Shown here: positions 17,393 to 26,287 of the stretch, piece after piece
Numbering within the stretch: the first letter of the stretch is position 1
Layout of the letters: each line of letters begins with the position of its first letter
Assembly: GCA_027065045.1 (NCBI GenBank)
Contig: JAMOOX010000111.1
Location: 1 to 35,396, forward strand
Direction of reading: 5' to 3'
Length of the DNA stretch: 35,396 nucleotides
DNA from: Campylobacteraceae bacterium
Lineage (GTDB): Bacteria; Campylobacterota; Campylobacteria; Campylobacterales; Sulfurovaceae
Notes under the pieces: generated by a model
Database searches by the model: none
What the model saw: the letters and a program-made list of their open reading frames with translations, nothing else
Told to the model about the DNA's origin: nothing
Translations under genes and position numbers: made by a program

Positions 17393-18194
17393 TTTTAATG
17401 ATATTAAAAATATATTTATTGATACAATAGATATTGAAGAGTATGTTGAATTAGAATCAGCACTATATTCTTATAATAGATTATCTGATAGTATTAATAG
17501 ACCACTTAAAATGGTACTACTTTTTGGAAGACCAGGGACAGGTAAGAGTATATTACTCAACCGTCTCTATCAAAATCTTAAATATCAAAGAGAGATACAC
17601 TATTTTGATGCCCCCTCAACAGAGGAGAGAGAATTTTTTAGAAAGTTTTTTAAGTTAGTAACTCTAAAAGATTTACCAAAAAATACAGAGATAAACTTCA
17701 CTACTTTAGTTGATTATTGTAAATCTATTCAAGGTAAAAGAGAGATTACAATTTTATTAGATGAAGCTCAAATGTATGATACCTCTATGTTAGAGAAGAT
17801 TAGAATTTTATCAGATACTAGGGCTATTAAATTTGTAATTTCAATACATAAAACTGATAATGAAGATTTAATCACAAAAGAGCATTTTAAGACTCGTATT
17901 TGGGAAACAATAGAACTAAGAAATGTAAGTAAAGTAGAACTCAAAAGCTATATACATAAAAAACTTTTAAAGAGAAACTATTTTGAAATAGCAGATATTA
18001 TCAAAGATAAGCATATTAATATGATATATAGCTTTACAAATGGTAACTTTAGAGAGTGTAATAAGATGATGTTTAAGATTTTTGAGATTTATGAATATTA
18101 TGATGGATTAGAAGGTTATAAAATCAATGAAAACAGATTTTCTAAAAAGTTTATAGAGATGGCTGCTATAAGATTAGGATATATTAATGTATGA
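17385..18194 (+). CDS. ctsP: ExeA/MshM-like AAA ATPase (CtsP-like)
   Basis: A 269-residue P-loop ATPase with Walker A GRPGTGKS (48-55), Walker B ITILLDEAQ (121-129) and a sensor segment IKFVISIHK; the helical C-terminal lid follows. This is the AAA domain of the ExeA/GspA/MshM group without the peptidoglycan-binding or membrane parts of full ExeA. In C. jejuni the gene in this position, ctsP, encodes a nucleotide-binding protein needed for natural transformation, and its product acts with the membrane protein encoded next. Here, too, the next gene encodes a membrane protein and overlaps by 8 bases. Probably peripheral to the inner membrane. Confidence 0.78.
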   Translation: MSSFNDIKNIFIDTIDIEEYVELESALYSYNRLSDSINRPLKMVLLFGRPGTGKSILLNRLYQNLKYQREIHYFDAPSTEEREFFRKFFKLVTLKDLPKNTEINFTTLVDYCKSIQGKREITILLDEAQMYDTSMLEKIRILSDTRAIKFVISIHKTDNEDLITKEHFKTRIWETIELRNVSKVELKSYIHKKLLKRNYFEIADIIKDKHINMIYSFTNGNFRECNKMMFKIFEIYEYYDGLEGYKINENRFSKKFIEMAAIRLGYINV

Positions 18195-18909
18195 GATGAA
18201 AGATTTAGAGAGAGAGTGGCTCAAATATAAATTAAAACGCTCAATACCATATTTTATTTTACTATTTTATATTATTTTAATTGCTATTTATTATAACTAT
18301 AGAGTAGTTGTCAATAGTTTTGTAGGTGAATATTATAGTAAAATAGTTAAAAAATATGATATAGGTAAAGATACTATCATCATAGAAGTCAATAAAAGTA
18401 AAGATATTGTAGTTAAAGTTGATAAAAATATTACTAATGATGAGTTAAATGTAAGTGATGAACTGTTTGATATAAATAGTACTATTTATGAAGAGAATGT
18501 AACAGACCCATTTTTTAGTAGTATTAAAAGTGAAATCAAAAAAACTCCACAAGATAAACTAGAAGATGAGATAGAGAAAAGACATGAGAAAAAATATGTA
18601 TATATTAAAACAACTTCAAAAGCATATAAAGAGGTGGAAAAAAGATTTGCACTGAATCAAGACCCAGAAGATGCACTATTTTTAGCAAGATTTTATTATG
18701 AGTCTAAAAAATATAAAAAATCTGAAGAGTGGGCATTTATAGCCAATGAGTTAAATGACTCTTCTGAAGAGAGTTGGTTGATTTATGCAAAATCAAAAGC
18801 AAAAAGAGGTAAAATATTAGAAGCAGTGCATATTTTAGATTCATATCTTAAAAAACATAATTCAATAGCTGCTAGAAAACTATTAGAACAATATAGAACA
18901 AAATTATAA
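18187..18909 (+). CDS. ctsX: Bitopic membrane protein with TPR-like end (CtsX-like)
   Basis: The 240-residue protein has one membrane segment near the N-terminus (about 20-37, IPYFILLFYIILIAIYYN), a charged linker, and a helical C-terminal region (about 145-240) whose repeat-like segments NQDPEDALFLARFYYESKKY and SEEWAFIANELNDSSEESWL look like tetratricopeptide repeats. MshN of MSHA pilus systems has a similar layout. The gene order secretin-ATPase-this gene-ATPase E matches ctsD-ctsP-ctsX-ctsE in C. jejuni, where CtsX is an inner-membrane protein required for DNA uptake. I infer that it anchors the CtsP-like ATPase. Confidence 0.65.
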   Translation: MYEMKDLEREWLKYKLKRSIPYFILLFYIILIAIYYNYRVVVNSFVGEYYSKIVKKYDIGKDTIIIEVNKSKDIVVKVDKNITNDELNVSDELFDINSTIYEENVTDPFFSSIKSEIKKTPQDKLEDEIEKRHEKKYVYIKTTSKAYKEVEKRFALNQDPEDALFLARFYYESKKYKKSEEWAFIANELNDSSEESWLIYAKSKAKRGKILEAVHILDSYLKKHNSIAARKLLEQYRTKL

Positions 18910-18921
18910 AAAGAGGGAATA

Positions 18922-20676
18922 ATGGTTAAATTAATTAAAATAATGTTAGATGAAAATCTTTTAGCAAAAGATAGTATATCCTATTTGGTTAGACATCGTC
19001 CAAATCCACTTAAAGTTAATTTTGCTAATCTTATAGAGCATAAATTTATTGATGTTAATATTGTAGAGGAGTTCCTTGCTAAAAAGATTAGGGAAGGTAC
19101 TATTAACCTAGCCCATCTTGAAAAAATTGAGGGTATGAATATTAATAAAATTCTACACCTTGTAGCCAAAGAGCTAAAAGTTAAGTTTGTAGATTTAGAT
19201 GATATAGAACTTGATATGAACCTATTTGCCAAGACACCATATAAACAGTTACTTAAATATGATGTTATTCCTGTTGAAGAGAGTGACCTTAGTATCTTGA
19301 TTGTTTTTGGAGACCCATTAGATATGGAAGCACAAGATGTAATGCAGAGAATTTTTCCTAGAAAGCCTCTTGATATTGCAATTGCTCGTCCTAGACAAAT
19401 TCAAGAGTATCTACAGAGACTAGAGATTAATGAGAGTGTTAAGGGGTTAGTTAATGGAATTAGAGATGATTTAAAAGACTCTTCAGGAGGAGATGAAAGA
19501 GATAGAGATGAGTCTCCCGCTGTATTAAAGCTTGTAAATATTATTCTAAGAAAAGCTATTACATCGTATGCTAGTGATATTCATATTGAAGCAACTGAAA
19601 AAAACTGTATCGTAAGAGCTAGAATTGATGGTATGTTAGTTCAATTATTTACTTTTGATAAAGATATATTTTTCCCTCTCTCTTCAAGGATAAAGCTTGT
19701 ATCAAATCTTGATATTGCAGAGAAAAGAAAACCGCAAGATGGAAGATTTTCTACTGAAGTAGCAGGTAATCCTTATGACTTTAGGGTCTCAACACTGCCT
19801 ACACTTCATGGTGAATCTATAGTTATGAGGATTTTGGATAAGTCCAAAGTTATGATAAGGTTGCAAGATTCCGGAATGACAAAACATAATTATGATAAAT
19901 TTACAGAGAGTATTGAAGCACCTTATGGAATTGTACTTGTAACAGGACCAACAGGAAGTGGTAAAACCACAACTTTATATGGTGCTTTAAATGAAATCAG
20001 AGATGTAAGAGATAAGATTATTACAGTTGAAGACCCTGTTGAGTACCAGATGGGTGGAATTCAGCAAGTCCATGTAAAAGCTAGTGTAGGACTTAGCTTT
20101 GCTGATGCTCTTCGTTCAATTCTTAGACAAGACCCTGATAAGATAATGATTGGGGAAATTAGGGACCAAGAGACTCTTAGGATTGCTATTCAAGCAGCTC
20201 TTACAGGACACCTTGTGTTATCTACTCTTCATACAAATGATGCTATTAGTGCTGTAACAAGAATACTTGATATGGGAATAGAGAGTTATCTTGTAAGTGG
20301 TGCTTTAGTAGCTATTCAAGCACAAAGACTTGTAAGAAAGCTTTGTTCTCACTGTACCGTTCCTGATACACTCCAAGAGAAAGTAATGAGAGAGATAGAA
20401 CCATATCTTCCAAAAGATGGTAGAGAGTTAAAGTTTTTTAGAGGAGAGGGGTGTAAAGAGTGTGGACACTCTGGATATAGAGGACGGGAGATGATTTCAG
20501 AAGTACTTCAAATTAGCGAAGAGTTTTCACGACTAATTGCTTCAGGTGGGTCTAAAGAGGAGATGACAGAGTTAGCATTTAAAGATGGTTTTGTTCCTAT
20601 GTTTAGTGATGGATTAATTAAAGCACTAGAGGGTAAAAGTACAGTAGAAGAGGTATATAGGGTGGCAAGACTATAA
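18922..20676 (+). CDS. ctsE: Secretion/assembly ATPase GspE/PilB family (CtsE-like)
   Basis: Hexameric motor ATPase that drives (pseudo)pilus assembly. The 584 residues comprise an N-terminal MshEN-type domain (about 1-165), then the ATPase core: Walker A GPTGSGKT (342-349), Asp box ITVEDPVEYQ (367-376), Walker B IMIGEIRDQE (408-417), His box LVLSTLHTNDA, and a zinc tetracysteine (Cys475, Cys478, Cys511, Cys514). All catalytic features are intact. An AGAGGGA ribosome binding site lies about 7 bases before the ATG. Its stop shares one base with the start of ctsF (TAATG), so motor and platform protein are coupled. Confidence 0.93.
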   Translation: MVKLIKIMLDENLLAKDSISYLVRHRPNPLKVNFANLIEHKFIDVNIVEEFLAKKIREGTINLAHLEKIEGMNINKILHLVAKELKVKFVDLDDIELDMNLFAKTPYKQLLKYDVIPVEESDLSILIVFGDPLDMEAQDVMQRIFPRKPLDIAIARPRQIQEYLQRLEINESVKGLVNGIRDDLKDSSGGDERDRDESPAVLKLVNIILRKAITSYASDIHIEATEKNCIVRARIDGMLVQLFTFDKDIFFPLSSRIKLVSNLDIAEKRKPQDGRFSTEVAGNPYDFRVSTLPTLHGESIVMRILDKSKVMIRLQDSGMTKHNYDKFTESIEAPYGIVLVTGPTGSGKTTTLYGALNEIRDVRDKIITVEDPVEYQMGGIQQVHVKASVGLSFADALRSILRQDPDKIMIGEIRDQETLRIAIQAALTGHLVLSTLHTNDAISAVTRILDMGIESYLVSGALVAIQAQRLVRKLCSHCTVPDTLQEKVMREIEPYLPKDGRELKFFRGEGCKECGHSGYRGREMISEVLQISEEFSRLIASGGSKEEMTELAFKDGFVPMFSDGLIKALEGKSTVEEVYRVARL

Positions 20677-21923
20677 TGAAATATTTTAATGTAACTATAA
20701 TTAATAAAGGTGTCAAAAGTGTAGAAGTAATTAAGGCACAAGCTAAGATGGGTGCTGTATCTACTGCAAAAAGAAAATTTCCAGGTGCTGTTATTGTAAG
20801 GGCTGTAGAGACAGCAGCTCCTGTTGAAGATAGTTTTCAAGAGATTATGAAAAAAGTTAATGATGCAATGGAGGGTGCAATTCCTGAATCTGCAAAAATA
20901 GCTAGTATTAGACAAATTGCTGTTATGAGTGATGCTGGTATTCCTATTAATGATACTCTCCAAGAGATTGCAAATACTGTTGAAAATGATAAATTAAAAA
21001 AGATTTATCAAAATTTATGTGATGATATTAATGCAGGAAAGAGTATGTCTGCCTCTATGGAAAAATATCGTGGTGAATTTGGAAATATTACTATCGCTAT
21101 GACAGACTTGGGTGAAAAAACAGGTAATATATCAGAAGCATATTCCAAATTAGCAGGAATTTTGGAGGATATTGCTGATAATAATAAAAAATTTAAAAAG
21201 GCTCTTAGAGGTCCTAGAAATACGCTAATTGCTATGGGGGTAGCATTTTCTATTTTGATTTTGGCTGTTGTTCCTAAATTTAAAGAGATATTTGAAGCTT
21301 TAAAAACGGACTTGCCACTACCAACACAAATTTTACTTTTTCTTGAACATTATATGAATACATATATGGTTGAAATTATTGTTAGTTTTATTGTTATTAA
21401 ACAGATACATAAATATATGTATAATAATAATATAGATTATCAGTTTAAGGTTGATGAGATAATGATTCACCCTAAATTTATTTTAATTAGTAAGGCTATA
21501 TTTCTCTCTACAATGCATAGATATAATCTTGTATTTGGAGAGCTTGTAAAATCAGGTACTCCTGTTGTAGAGGCTTTAACCACTGCTGTTGGAATGGTAG
21601 ATAATCTAGCATTAAAGAAAAAACTAGAAACAATATCTCCAAATATTCAAAGAGGTAAGAGTCTAACAGAATCACTTATTGAGACAGGACTTTATGAAAA
21701 TATGCTTTTACAGATGATAAAAGCTGGTGAAGCTGGTGGGCAATTAGATATGATGTTGGATAAGGTTACAAATTATTATTATGCTGAATTTACAGATTTA
21801 ATTGATAATTTATCTGCTTATATTGAGCCTATTATGATGTTTTTTATTGCTTGTCTTGTTACGCTTATGGCTCTTGGAATATTTATGCCTATGTGGGGTA
21901 TGGGTGAAGCAGCAGGAGAGTAG
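20676..21923 (+). CDS. ctsF: Inner-membrane platform protein GspF/PilC family (CtsF-like)
   Basis: Polytopic platform protein around which the (pseudo)pilus is assembled. The 415 residues contain two GspF domains: SIRQIAVMSDAGIPINDTLQ (about 85-105) begins the first, and MHRYNLVFGELVKSGTPVVE (about 283-302) the second. Membrane segments follow each, near residues 187-203 and 382-405, with a further hydrophobic stretch at about 230-247. The family signature LLQMIKAGEAGGQLDMMLDK is intact. Last clear gene of the cluster; no pseudopilin or prepilin peptidase gene is in the window, so these must be encoded elsewhere, as they are separate from the main operon in C. jejuni. Confidence 0.9.
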   Translation: MKYFNVTIINKGVKSVEVIKAQAKMGAVSTAKRKFPGAVIVRAVETAAPVEDSFQEIMKKVNDAMEGAIPESAKIASIRQIAVMSDAGIPINDTLQEIANTVENDKLKKIYQNLCDDINAGKSMSASMEKYRGEFGNITIAMTDLGEKTGNISEAYSKLAGILEDIADNNKKFKKALRGPRNTLIAMGVAFSILILAVVPKFKEIFEALKTDLPLPTQILLFLEHYMNTYMVEIIVSFIVIKQIHKYMYNNNIDYQFKVDEIMIHPKFILISKAIFLSTMHRYNLVFGELVKSGTPVVEALTTAVGMVDNLALKKKLETISPNIQRGKSLTESLIETGLYENMLLQMIKAGEAGGQLDMMLDKVTNYYYAEFTDLIDNLSAYIEPIMMFFIACLVTLMALGIFMPMWGMGEAAGE

Positions 21924-21929
21924 ATAGAT

Positions 21930-22850
21930 ATGGTATTTAAAAATCTAAAAGAGATAGAAACCCTATCTTTAGATGAAAAATTAAAGAGAGTAGGAGGGTT
22001 TAAAAAAGCTCCCTACTCTAAAAATCTATTTAGAACTAATATGATGCTAAATCCATTAAAGTTAAATCATTTAAATCAAATTGATAATCTTAAATCTGAT
22101 ATGATAACTCTAAACTTAGAAGATGCCATTGCCCCATCTCGTAAAAAAGAGGCACTCTATAATATAGCTCTATTTTTATCTAATATAAGAGAGTCTAATA
22201 GTTTTATCGTAATTCGTACCAATCCATTAGGAGAGGGAGCAGAAGAGGAGATAGAGTTTTTAAATGATTTTGGTTTTGATGCTATTAGAGTATCAAAGGT
22301 TAAAACTAAAGATGATATATCCAAAGCTCTATCAATCCTATCAAAAGATAAGGAGCTTCATATCTCAATGGAGACAAAAGAGGCTTTTATAAATTTAAGA
22401 GAGTTTAGAGTTGATAATAGATTTACAACAGCTAATATTGGTATTTTAGACCTATTAAACTCACTTAATCTACCTCAATCACTACTTGAAATTAATAATC
22501 CTACAATTGATTATATACTATCTAAATTTTTGCTAGATGCTCATTTTATAGGAATTAGAGCAACCTCTTTTATGTTTCAAGATTATAATAATATCAAAGA
22601 TTTTAAAGAGTGGTGTAAAAAAGAAAAATTAATGGGCTTTAGTTCAAAAGCATGCATGGGACCAGCTCAAGTAGATATAGCAAACTCTATATTTGGAGTA
22701 TCCAAAGATGAGATAGAACGAGCTAAACATATCAAAAAAGTTTTTGAAGATAGTAGCAGTATAAATGAAAATGGATTTATGGATACTAAATATGGTTTTA
22801 TAGATGAACCTATCTATAAAGATGCTCTATTGGTATTGGATAGTATATGA
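21930..22850 (+). CDS. HpcH/HpaI aldolase / citrate lyase beta-like family protein
   Basis: A 306-residue TIM-barrel protein of the CitE/malyl-CoA lyase family, which cleaves or forms C-C bonds in CoA esters with a divalent metal. LFRTNMMLNPLKLNHLNQ, TLNLEDAIAPSRKKEA (E64, D65), IVIRTNPLG, ISMETKEAF (metal-binding glutamate candidate) and TANIGILDLL are the expected strand motifs. The C-terminal KLMGFSSKACMGPAQVDIAN fits the closing GKxxIHPxQ-type segment in altered form. Substrate is not predictable. It starts 6 bases after ctsF and overlaps the transglycosylase gene by four bases (ATGA), so it may ride on the same transcript. Confidence 0.78.
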   Translation: MVFKNLKEIETLSLDEKLKRVGGFKKAPYSKNLFRTNMMLNPLKLNHLNQIDNLKSDMITLNLEDAIAPSRKKEALYNIALFLSNIRESNSFIVIRTNPLGEGAEEEIEFLNDFGFDAIRVSKVKTKDDISKALSILSKDKELHISMETKEAFINLREFRVDNRFTTANIGILDLLNSLNLPQSLLEINNPTIDYILSKFLLDAHFIGIRATSFMFQDYNNIKDFKEWCKKEKLMGFSSKACMGPAQVDIANSIFGVSKDEIERAKHIKKVFEDSSSINENGFMDTKYGFIDEPIYKDALLVLDSI

Positions 22851-23800
22851 AAATAGTTTTAATAATTCTACTCTTTATATCACCTATTTTTAGTTATGAT
22901 TATCTTCAAAATAGAGATGTTCAAAAATTTATAAACTATATGGAAAAAGAGCATAAATTTAATAAAAGTGAATTAGAGAGTATATTTAAAAAAACTAAAT
23001 TTGATAAAAAAGTTTTATCTAAATACACCGTCCCTAAAAAAGCATATAGAAGTGATGCTAGTTGGAAAATTTATGAGAATAACTTAGTAGTTCCCTTAAT
23101 GTTTAAAAGAGCAAAAAGATTTAAAAATACTCATTTAAAACTTCTAAAAAAAATATCTAAAAAGTATAAAGTAGATATAAATATTATTATAGCAGTTGCA
23201 GGAGTAGAGAGTAACTTTGCTAGAAATACAGGAAATTTTTCTATAATTAATTCACTTACAACTTTGGCCTTTTTTAAAAATAGGAAACAGAAGTTTTTTA
23301 AATATGAGTTAGAAGAGTATCTTCTTCTTTGTCGAGAAAAAGGGTATGATATATTTAAACTTAAAGGCTCTTTTGCTGGTGCTATGGGTGTGGTTCAGCA
23401 ACTTCCATCAATTAATAGAGAGTATGGTGTAGATTATGATAGAGATGGTATCTCTAATCCTTGGAGTATCCCTGATGCCCTAGCTTCAATTGCTAATTTT
23501 TTACATTTAAATGGTTGGAATAATAGCAGAGATATAGTTATTAGTAGTAGATATAATAAAAAAGAACCTCTACTATTAGAGAGTGGTTTTGATAAGTATT
23601 ACTCTATTAATACTTTAAAAGATAATGGATTAATATTTGCTAACTTTAAGCAAGAAAATGCTACTTTAATAGAGTTAAATGGTAATATTGGTAGAGAGTT
23701 ATGGCTAGGAGATAAGAATTTTGATATTTTGACAAGCTATAATAATAGCATAAATTATGCAATGGCACTATATAGAATATCAAAAATGATTGATAAATAA
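22847..23800 (+). CDS. MltB-family lytic murein transglycosylase
   Basis: Cleaves peptidoglycan strands with 1,6-anhydro ring formation in the periplasm. The 317-residue protein has a signal peptide (MKIVLIILLFISPIFSY), no lipobox cysteine, and the SLT2-type domain with catalytic glutamate in AGVESNFARNTG (E121), then KLKGSFAGAMGVVQQLPS, DYDRDGISNPWSIPDALASI and FLHLNGW. The typical QFMPSS motif is replaced by QQLPS, a modest departure. Located behind the envelope-spanning cluster, it could open the cell wall for that machine, but the intervening HpcH/HpaI gene makes this only a suggestion. Confidence 0.87.
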   Translation: MKIVLIILLFISPIFSYDYLQNRDVQKFINYMEKEHKFNKSELESIFKKTKFDKKVLSKYTVPKKAYRSDASWKIYENNLVVPLMFKRAKRFKNTHLKLLKKISKKYKVDINIIIAVAGVESNFARNTGNFSIINSLTTLAFFKNRKQKFFKYELEEYLLLCREKGYDIFKLKGSFAGAMGVVQQLPSINREYGVDYDRDGISNPWSIPDALASIANFLHLNGWNNSRDIVISSRYNKKEPLLLESGFDKYYSINTLKDNGLIFANFKQENATLIELNGNIGRELWLGDKNFDILTSYNNSINYAMALYRISKMIDK

Positions 23801-23810
23801 GATGTAATCA

Positions 23811-24275
23811 ATGATGGATGAAGATATAATTTGGAAAGGTCATGATAAGCATATTACAATGATGAAGTATCATCTAATATCTCTTATTCTTTTTATTATA
23901 ATTATATCTATATCTATAAAAATAGATTTTAAATTTTTATCTCTTTTAGTTATTCCTTTTCTTCTATCTTATAGCAAATATAAAGCGATTCTTAGAGATA
24001 GTTTTGAAATCAACTCTAAACGATTGGTTATGGTACATTTCAAAAAAGGTAAATATAAAACTCATGAAATAGAGTTATATGATGTTAAACATTTGGTATT
24101 AGAACAAAAAGCAAATGGTAAAGGTTATATTATATTTAAGACTATGAGCAGTAAATTTGAAGAAGTCATAACACCATGTATGAATAATCCAAAAGAGATA
24201 CATAATATTATAAGAGATATTGTAGAAGATTTAAAACTCAATAGAAATAAAATTTTATCAAGTGATATAGAGTAA
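23811..24275 (+). CDS. Small membrane protein with PH-domain-like (YdbS/bPH2) pattern
   Basis: A 154-residue protein with IIWKGHDKHITM at the N-terminus, two close hydrophobic segments forming a hairpin (about 20-55, YHLISLILFIIIISISI and FLSLLVIPFLLSY), and a beta-rich soluble domain (about 65-140: DSFEINSKRLVMVHFKKGKY, THEIELYDVKHLVLEQKANG, GYIIFKTMSSKFEEV). This order, WxGxP-like entry, membrane hairpin and a PH-like sandwich, is that of bacterial PH domain proteins (bPH2). Function unknown. Start is the first ATG of an ATGATG pair; the ribosome binding site is weak. Confidence 0.55.
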   Translation: MMDEDIIWKGHDKHITMMKYHLISLILFIIIISISIKIDFKFLSLLVIPFLLSYSKYKAILRDSFEINSKRLVMVHFKKGKYKTHEIELYDVKHLVLEQKANGKGYIIFKTMSSKFEEVITPCMNNPKEIHNIIRDIVEDLKLNRNKILSSDIE

Positions 24276-24351
24276 ATTTGTATAATTAAACCATTTAACA
24301 CTCTTTTTTATATATAATTTGAAAAAATATCTTATAAGAGGATTATATATA

Positions 24352-25596
24352 ATGATAGATTTAAAGTATTTAGAAAAAAATTATGAAGAAGCAACAGATA
24401 AGCTAATTAAAAAAGGTGTAGATAGAGAAGTTTTAGATAAACTAAATTCACTATTTATCACACACAAAGAGGCTTTGAAATCTTATGAAGATAGTAAGGC
24501 ACAACAAAATCAATTATCAAAGCAGTTTGGAACATATAAAAAAGAGGGCAAAGATATAGCACCCCTTAAACAAGAGATTGATGAGTTAAAAATAGTTATT
24601 AATAGCAAACAAGAAAAAGCAAGAGAAATATCTCAACAAGTTGAAGAGTATGCTCTAAATATCCCAAACTTCCCAGATGATAGTGTCCCAAATGGAGAGA
24701 GTGAAGATGATAATGTAGAGCTTCGCAAAATCCTTAATCCAAAAGAGTTTAGTTTCAAACCCAAAGAGCATTGGGAGTTAAGTGAGATAAATGGTTGGAT
24801 TGATTTTGGTAGAGGAGTTAAACTTGCCAAGAGTCGTTTTAGTGTCCTTAGAGGAGATGGAGCAAGATTAGAAAGAGCATTAATTAATTTCTTTTTAGAT
24901 GAGAACCGTGCCAAAGGATTTGAAGAGGTAGCCGTACCATTTATCAATAATCGTGATATGCTTCAAGGTACAGGACAACTACCAAAATTTGAAGATGACC
25001 TATTTAAGATAGAAGATGAAAATCTATTTCTAATTCCAACAGCAGAAGTCCCACTTACAAACTTATATAATGATGAGATTTTAAGAGCAGATGAGTTACC
25101 AAAACTTCTAACAGCATATACCCCTTGCTTTAGAAAAGAGGCAGGAAGTGCAGGACGAGATACAAGAGGTATGATAAGACAACATCAATTTAGCAAAGTA
25201 GAGATGGTAGCAATAGCTAATCCTCAAAATTCAGAAGAGATATTTCAAATGATGGTATCTAATGCTTCAGATATACTTAGCAAATTAGGCTTACCTCATA
25301 GGGTAGTGGAGTTATGTTATGGAGATTTAGGATTTAGTGCCTCAAAGACAATAGATTTAGAGGTATGGCTACCTGGTCAAAATCAATATCGTGAGATAAG
25401 TTCAATCTCAACTACAAAAGAGTTTCAAGCAAGACGAGCTAAAATTAGATTTAAAGATGGCAAAAAAAATAGCTTAGTCCATACTCTAAATGGTTCAGCA
25501 TTAGCAGTAGGTAGAACAATAGTTGCTATAATGGAAAATTATCAAAATGAAGATGGTAGTGTAGATATTCCAGAAGCACTAAAAAAGTATATGTAA
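24352..25596 (+). CDS. serS: Seryl-tRNA synthetase
   Basis: Class II synthetase that charges tRNA-Ser. I place the start at the ATG at 24352, since [15 protein letters not shown] is the usual beginning and AGAGGA lies 9 bases ahead; an in-frame TTG at 24319 would add 11 residues of no known match. The 414 residues show the N-terminal tRNA-binding coiled coil (about 25-100), then motif 2 region [20 protein letters not shown], the QFSKVEMV segment, YREISSIS and motif 3 [20 protein letters not shown]. Its stop shares one base with the hisH start (TAATG), so serS and hisH are coupled. Confidence 0.97.
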   Translation: MIDLKYLEKNYEEATDKLIKKGVDREVLDKLNSLFITHKEALKSYEDSKAQQNQLSKQFGTYKKEGKDIAPLKQEIDELKIVINSKQEKAREISQQVEEYALNIPNFPDDSVPNGESEDDNVELRKILNPKEFSFKPKEHWELSEINGWIDFGRGVKLAKSRFSVLRGDGARLERALINFFLDENRAKGFEEVAVPFINNRDMLQGTGQLPKFEDDLFKIEDENLFLIPTAEVPLTNLYNDEILRADELPKLLTAYTPCFRKEAGSAGRDTRGMIRQHQFSKVEMVAIANPQNSEEIFQMMVSNASDILSKLGLPHRVVELCYGDLGFSASKTIDLEVWLPGQNQYREISSISTTKEFQARRAKIRFKDGKKNSLVHTLNGSALAVGRTIVAIMENYQNEDGSVDIPEALKKYM

Positions 25597-26207
25597 TGAT
25601 AGCTATTGTAGATTATAATATTGGCAATCTTGCCTCTGTTATTAATGCCTTTAAAGTATTAGGCGAAGATGTCGTAGTAGAGTCTAATCCATCTAAACTA
25701 AAAGAGTATGATAAATTAATTTTACCAGGGGTTGGAGCTTTTGGAGATGCTATGGAACATCTTAAAAGTAATGGTATGGATAGGGCAGTAATAGAGTATG
25801 CAAATAGTGGAAAACCACTTTTGGGAATTTGTCTAGGAATGCAACTATTATTTGAAAGTAGCCAAGAGTTTGGAAATCACAAAGGATTAGGAGTGATTGA
25901 GGGTAGGGTAGTAGCATTTGATGAATCTAAGTTTGAGCAAAAACTAAAAGTCCCACATATGGGTTGGAATGAGCTATTTATCCAAAAAGATACAGCACTT
26001 TTTAAAAATTTATCAAAAGAGTTTTATCTATACTTTGTACACTCATATCATATTGAATGTGATGATAAATATGTAATTGGAAAAACATATTATGGATATG
26101 ATTTTGTAAGTGCCGTAAATAGAGATAATATATATGGAATACAACCACACCCAGAAAAAAGCCATAAAAATGGACTAAAGATTATAGAGAATTTTATAAA
26201 TATGTAG
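25596..26207 (+). CDS. hisH: Imidazole glycerol phosphate synthase, glutaminase subunit HisH
   Basis: HisH releases ammonia from glutamine for HisF in histidine synthesis, the step that also yields AICAR. The 203-residue class I amidotransferase has the nucleophile in GICLGMQLLF (Cys79) and the His-Glu pair in QPHPEKSH (His185, Glu187), with the oxyanion strand LPGVGAFG near 43-50. Complete. The histidine gene hisA, normally close by in this phylum, is pushed 1.6 kb downstream by the first ATPase-TOPRIM pair. A hairpin terminator candidate follows one base after the stop. hisF is not in the window. Confidence 0.97.
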   Translation: MIAIVDYNIGNLASVINAFKVLGEDVVVESNPSKLKEYDKLILPGVGAFGDAMEHLKSNGMDRAVIEYANSGKPLLGICLGMQLLFESSQEFGNHKGLGVIEGRVVAFDESKFEQKLKVPHMGWNELFIQKDTALFKNLSKEFYLYFVHSYHIECDDKYVIGKTYYGYDFVSAVNRDNIYGIQPHPEKSHKNGLKIIENFINM

Positions 26208-26231
26208 GGTGTGATTGCTATCACACCTTTT
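26208..26231 (+). terminator. Hairpin with short T-run right after hisH
   Basis: GGTGTGAT (26208-26215) and ATCACACC (26220-26227) form a perfect 8-bp stem with a 4-base loop, followed by TTTT (26228-26231). It begins at the base after the hisH stop. The stem is good, but the T-run is short, so termination may be partial. If active it would cut hisA and prmA off from the serS-hisH transcript and require a new promoter. Confidence 0.6.
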
Positions 26232-26243
26232 GAAAAATATAAT
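26215..26243 (+). promoter_or_regulatory. Possible promoter ahead of ATPase1
   Basis: TATAAT at 26238-26243 is preceded, after 17 bases, by TTGCTA (26215-26220; four of six consensus bases), which falls in the loop and stem edge of the hisH hairpin. Transcription would begin near 26250, at the foot of the next hairpin. TATAAT is easy to find in this AT-rich DNA, so this is tentative. Confidence 0.35.
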
Positions 26244-26249
26244 ATTAAT

Positions 26250-26280
26250 GGTGCGTTGGGAAACGTACCCTACGGAAGGA
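26250..26280 (+). repeat. Short hairpin element and ribosome binding site before ATPase1
   Basis: GGTGCGT (26250-26256) and ACGTACC (26263-26269) pair over seven positions with one G-T wobble, around TGGGAA; CCTAC and the ribosome binding site GGAAGGA (26274-26280) follow, 7 bases ahead of the ATG. The core is richer in G+C than its surroundings. A degraded reverse-strand copy seems to lie at 35179-35198. It looks like a small dispersed palindromic repeat. Confidence 0.5.
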
Positions 26281-26287
26281 AAAGCCA

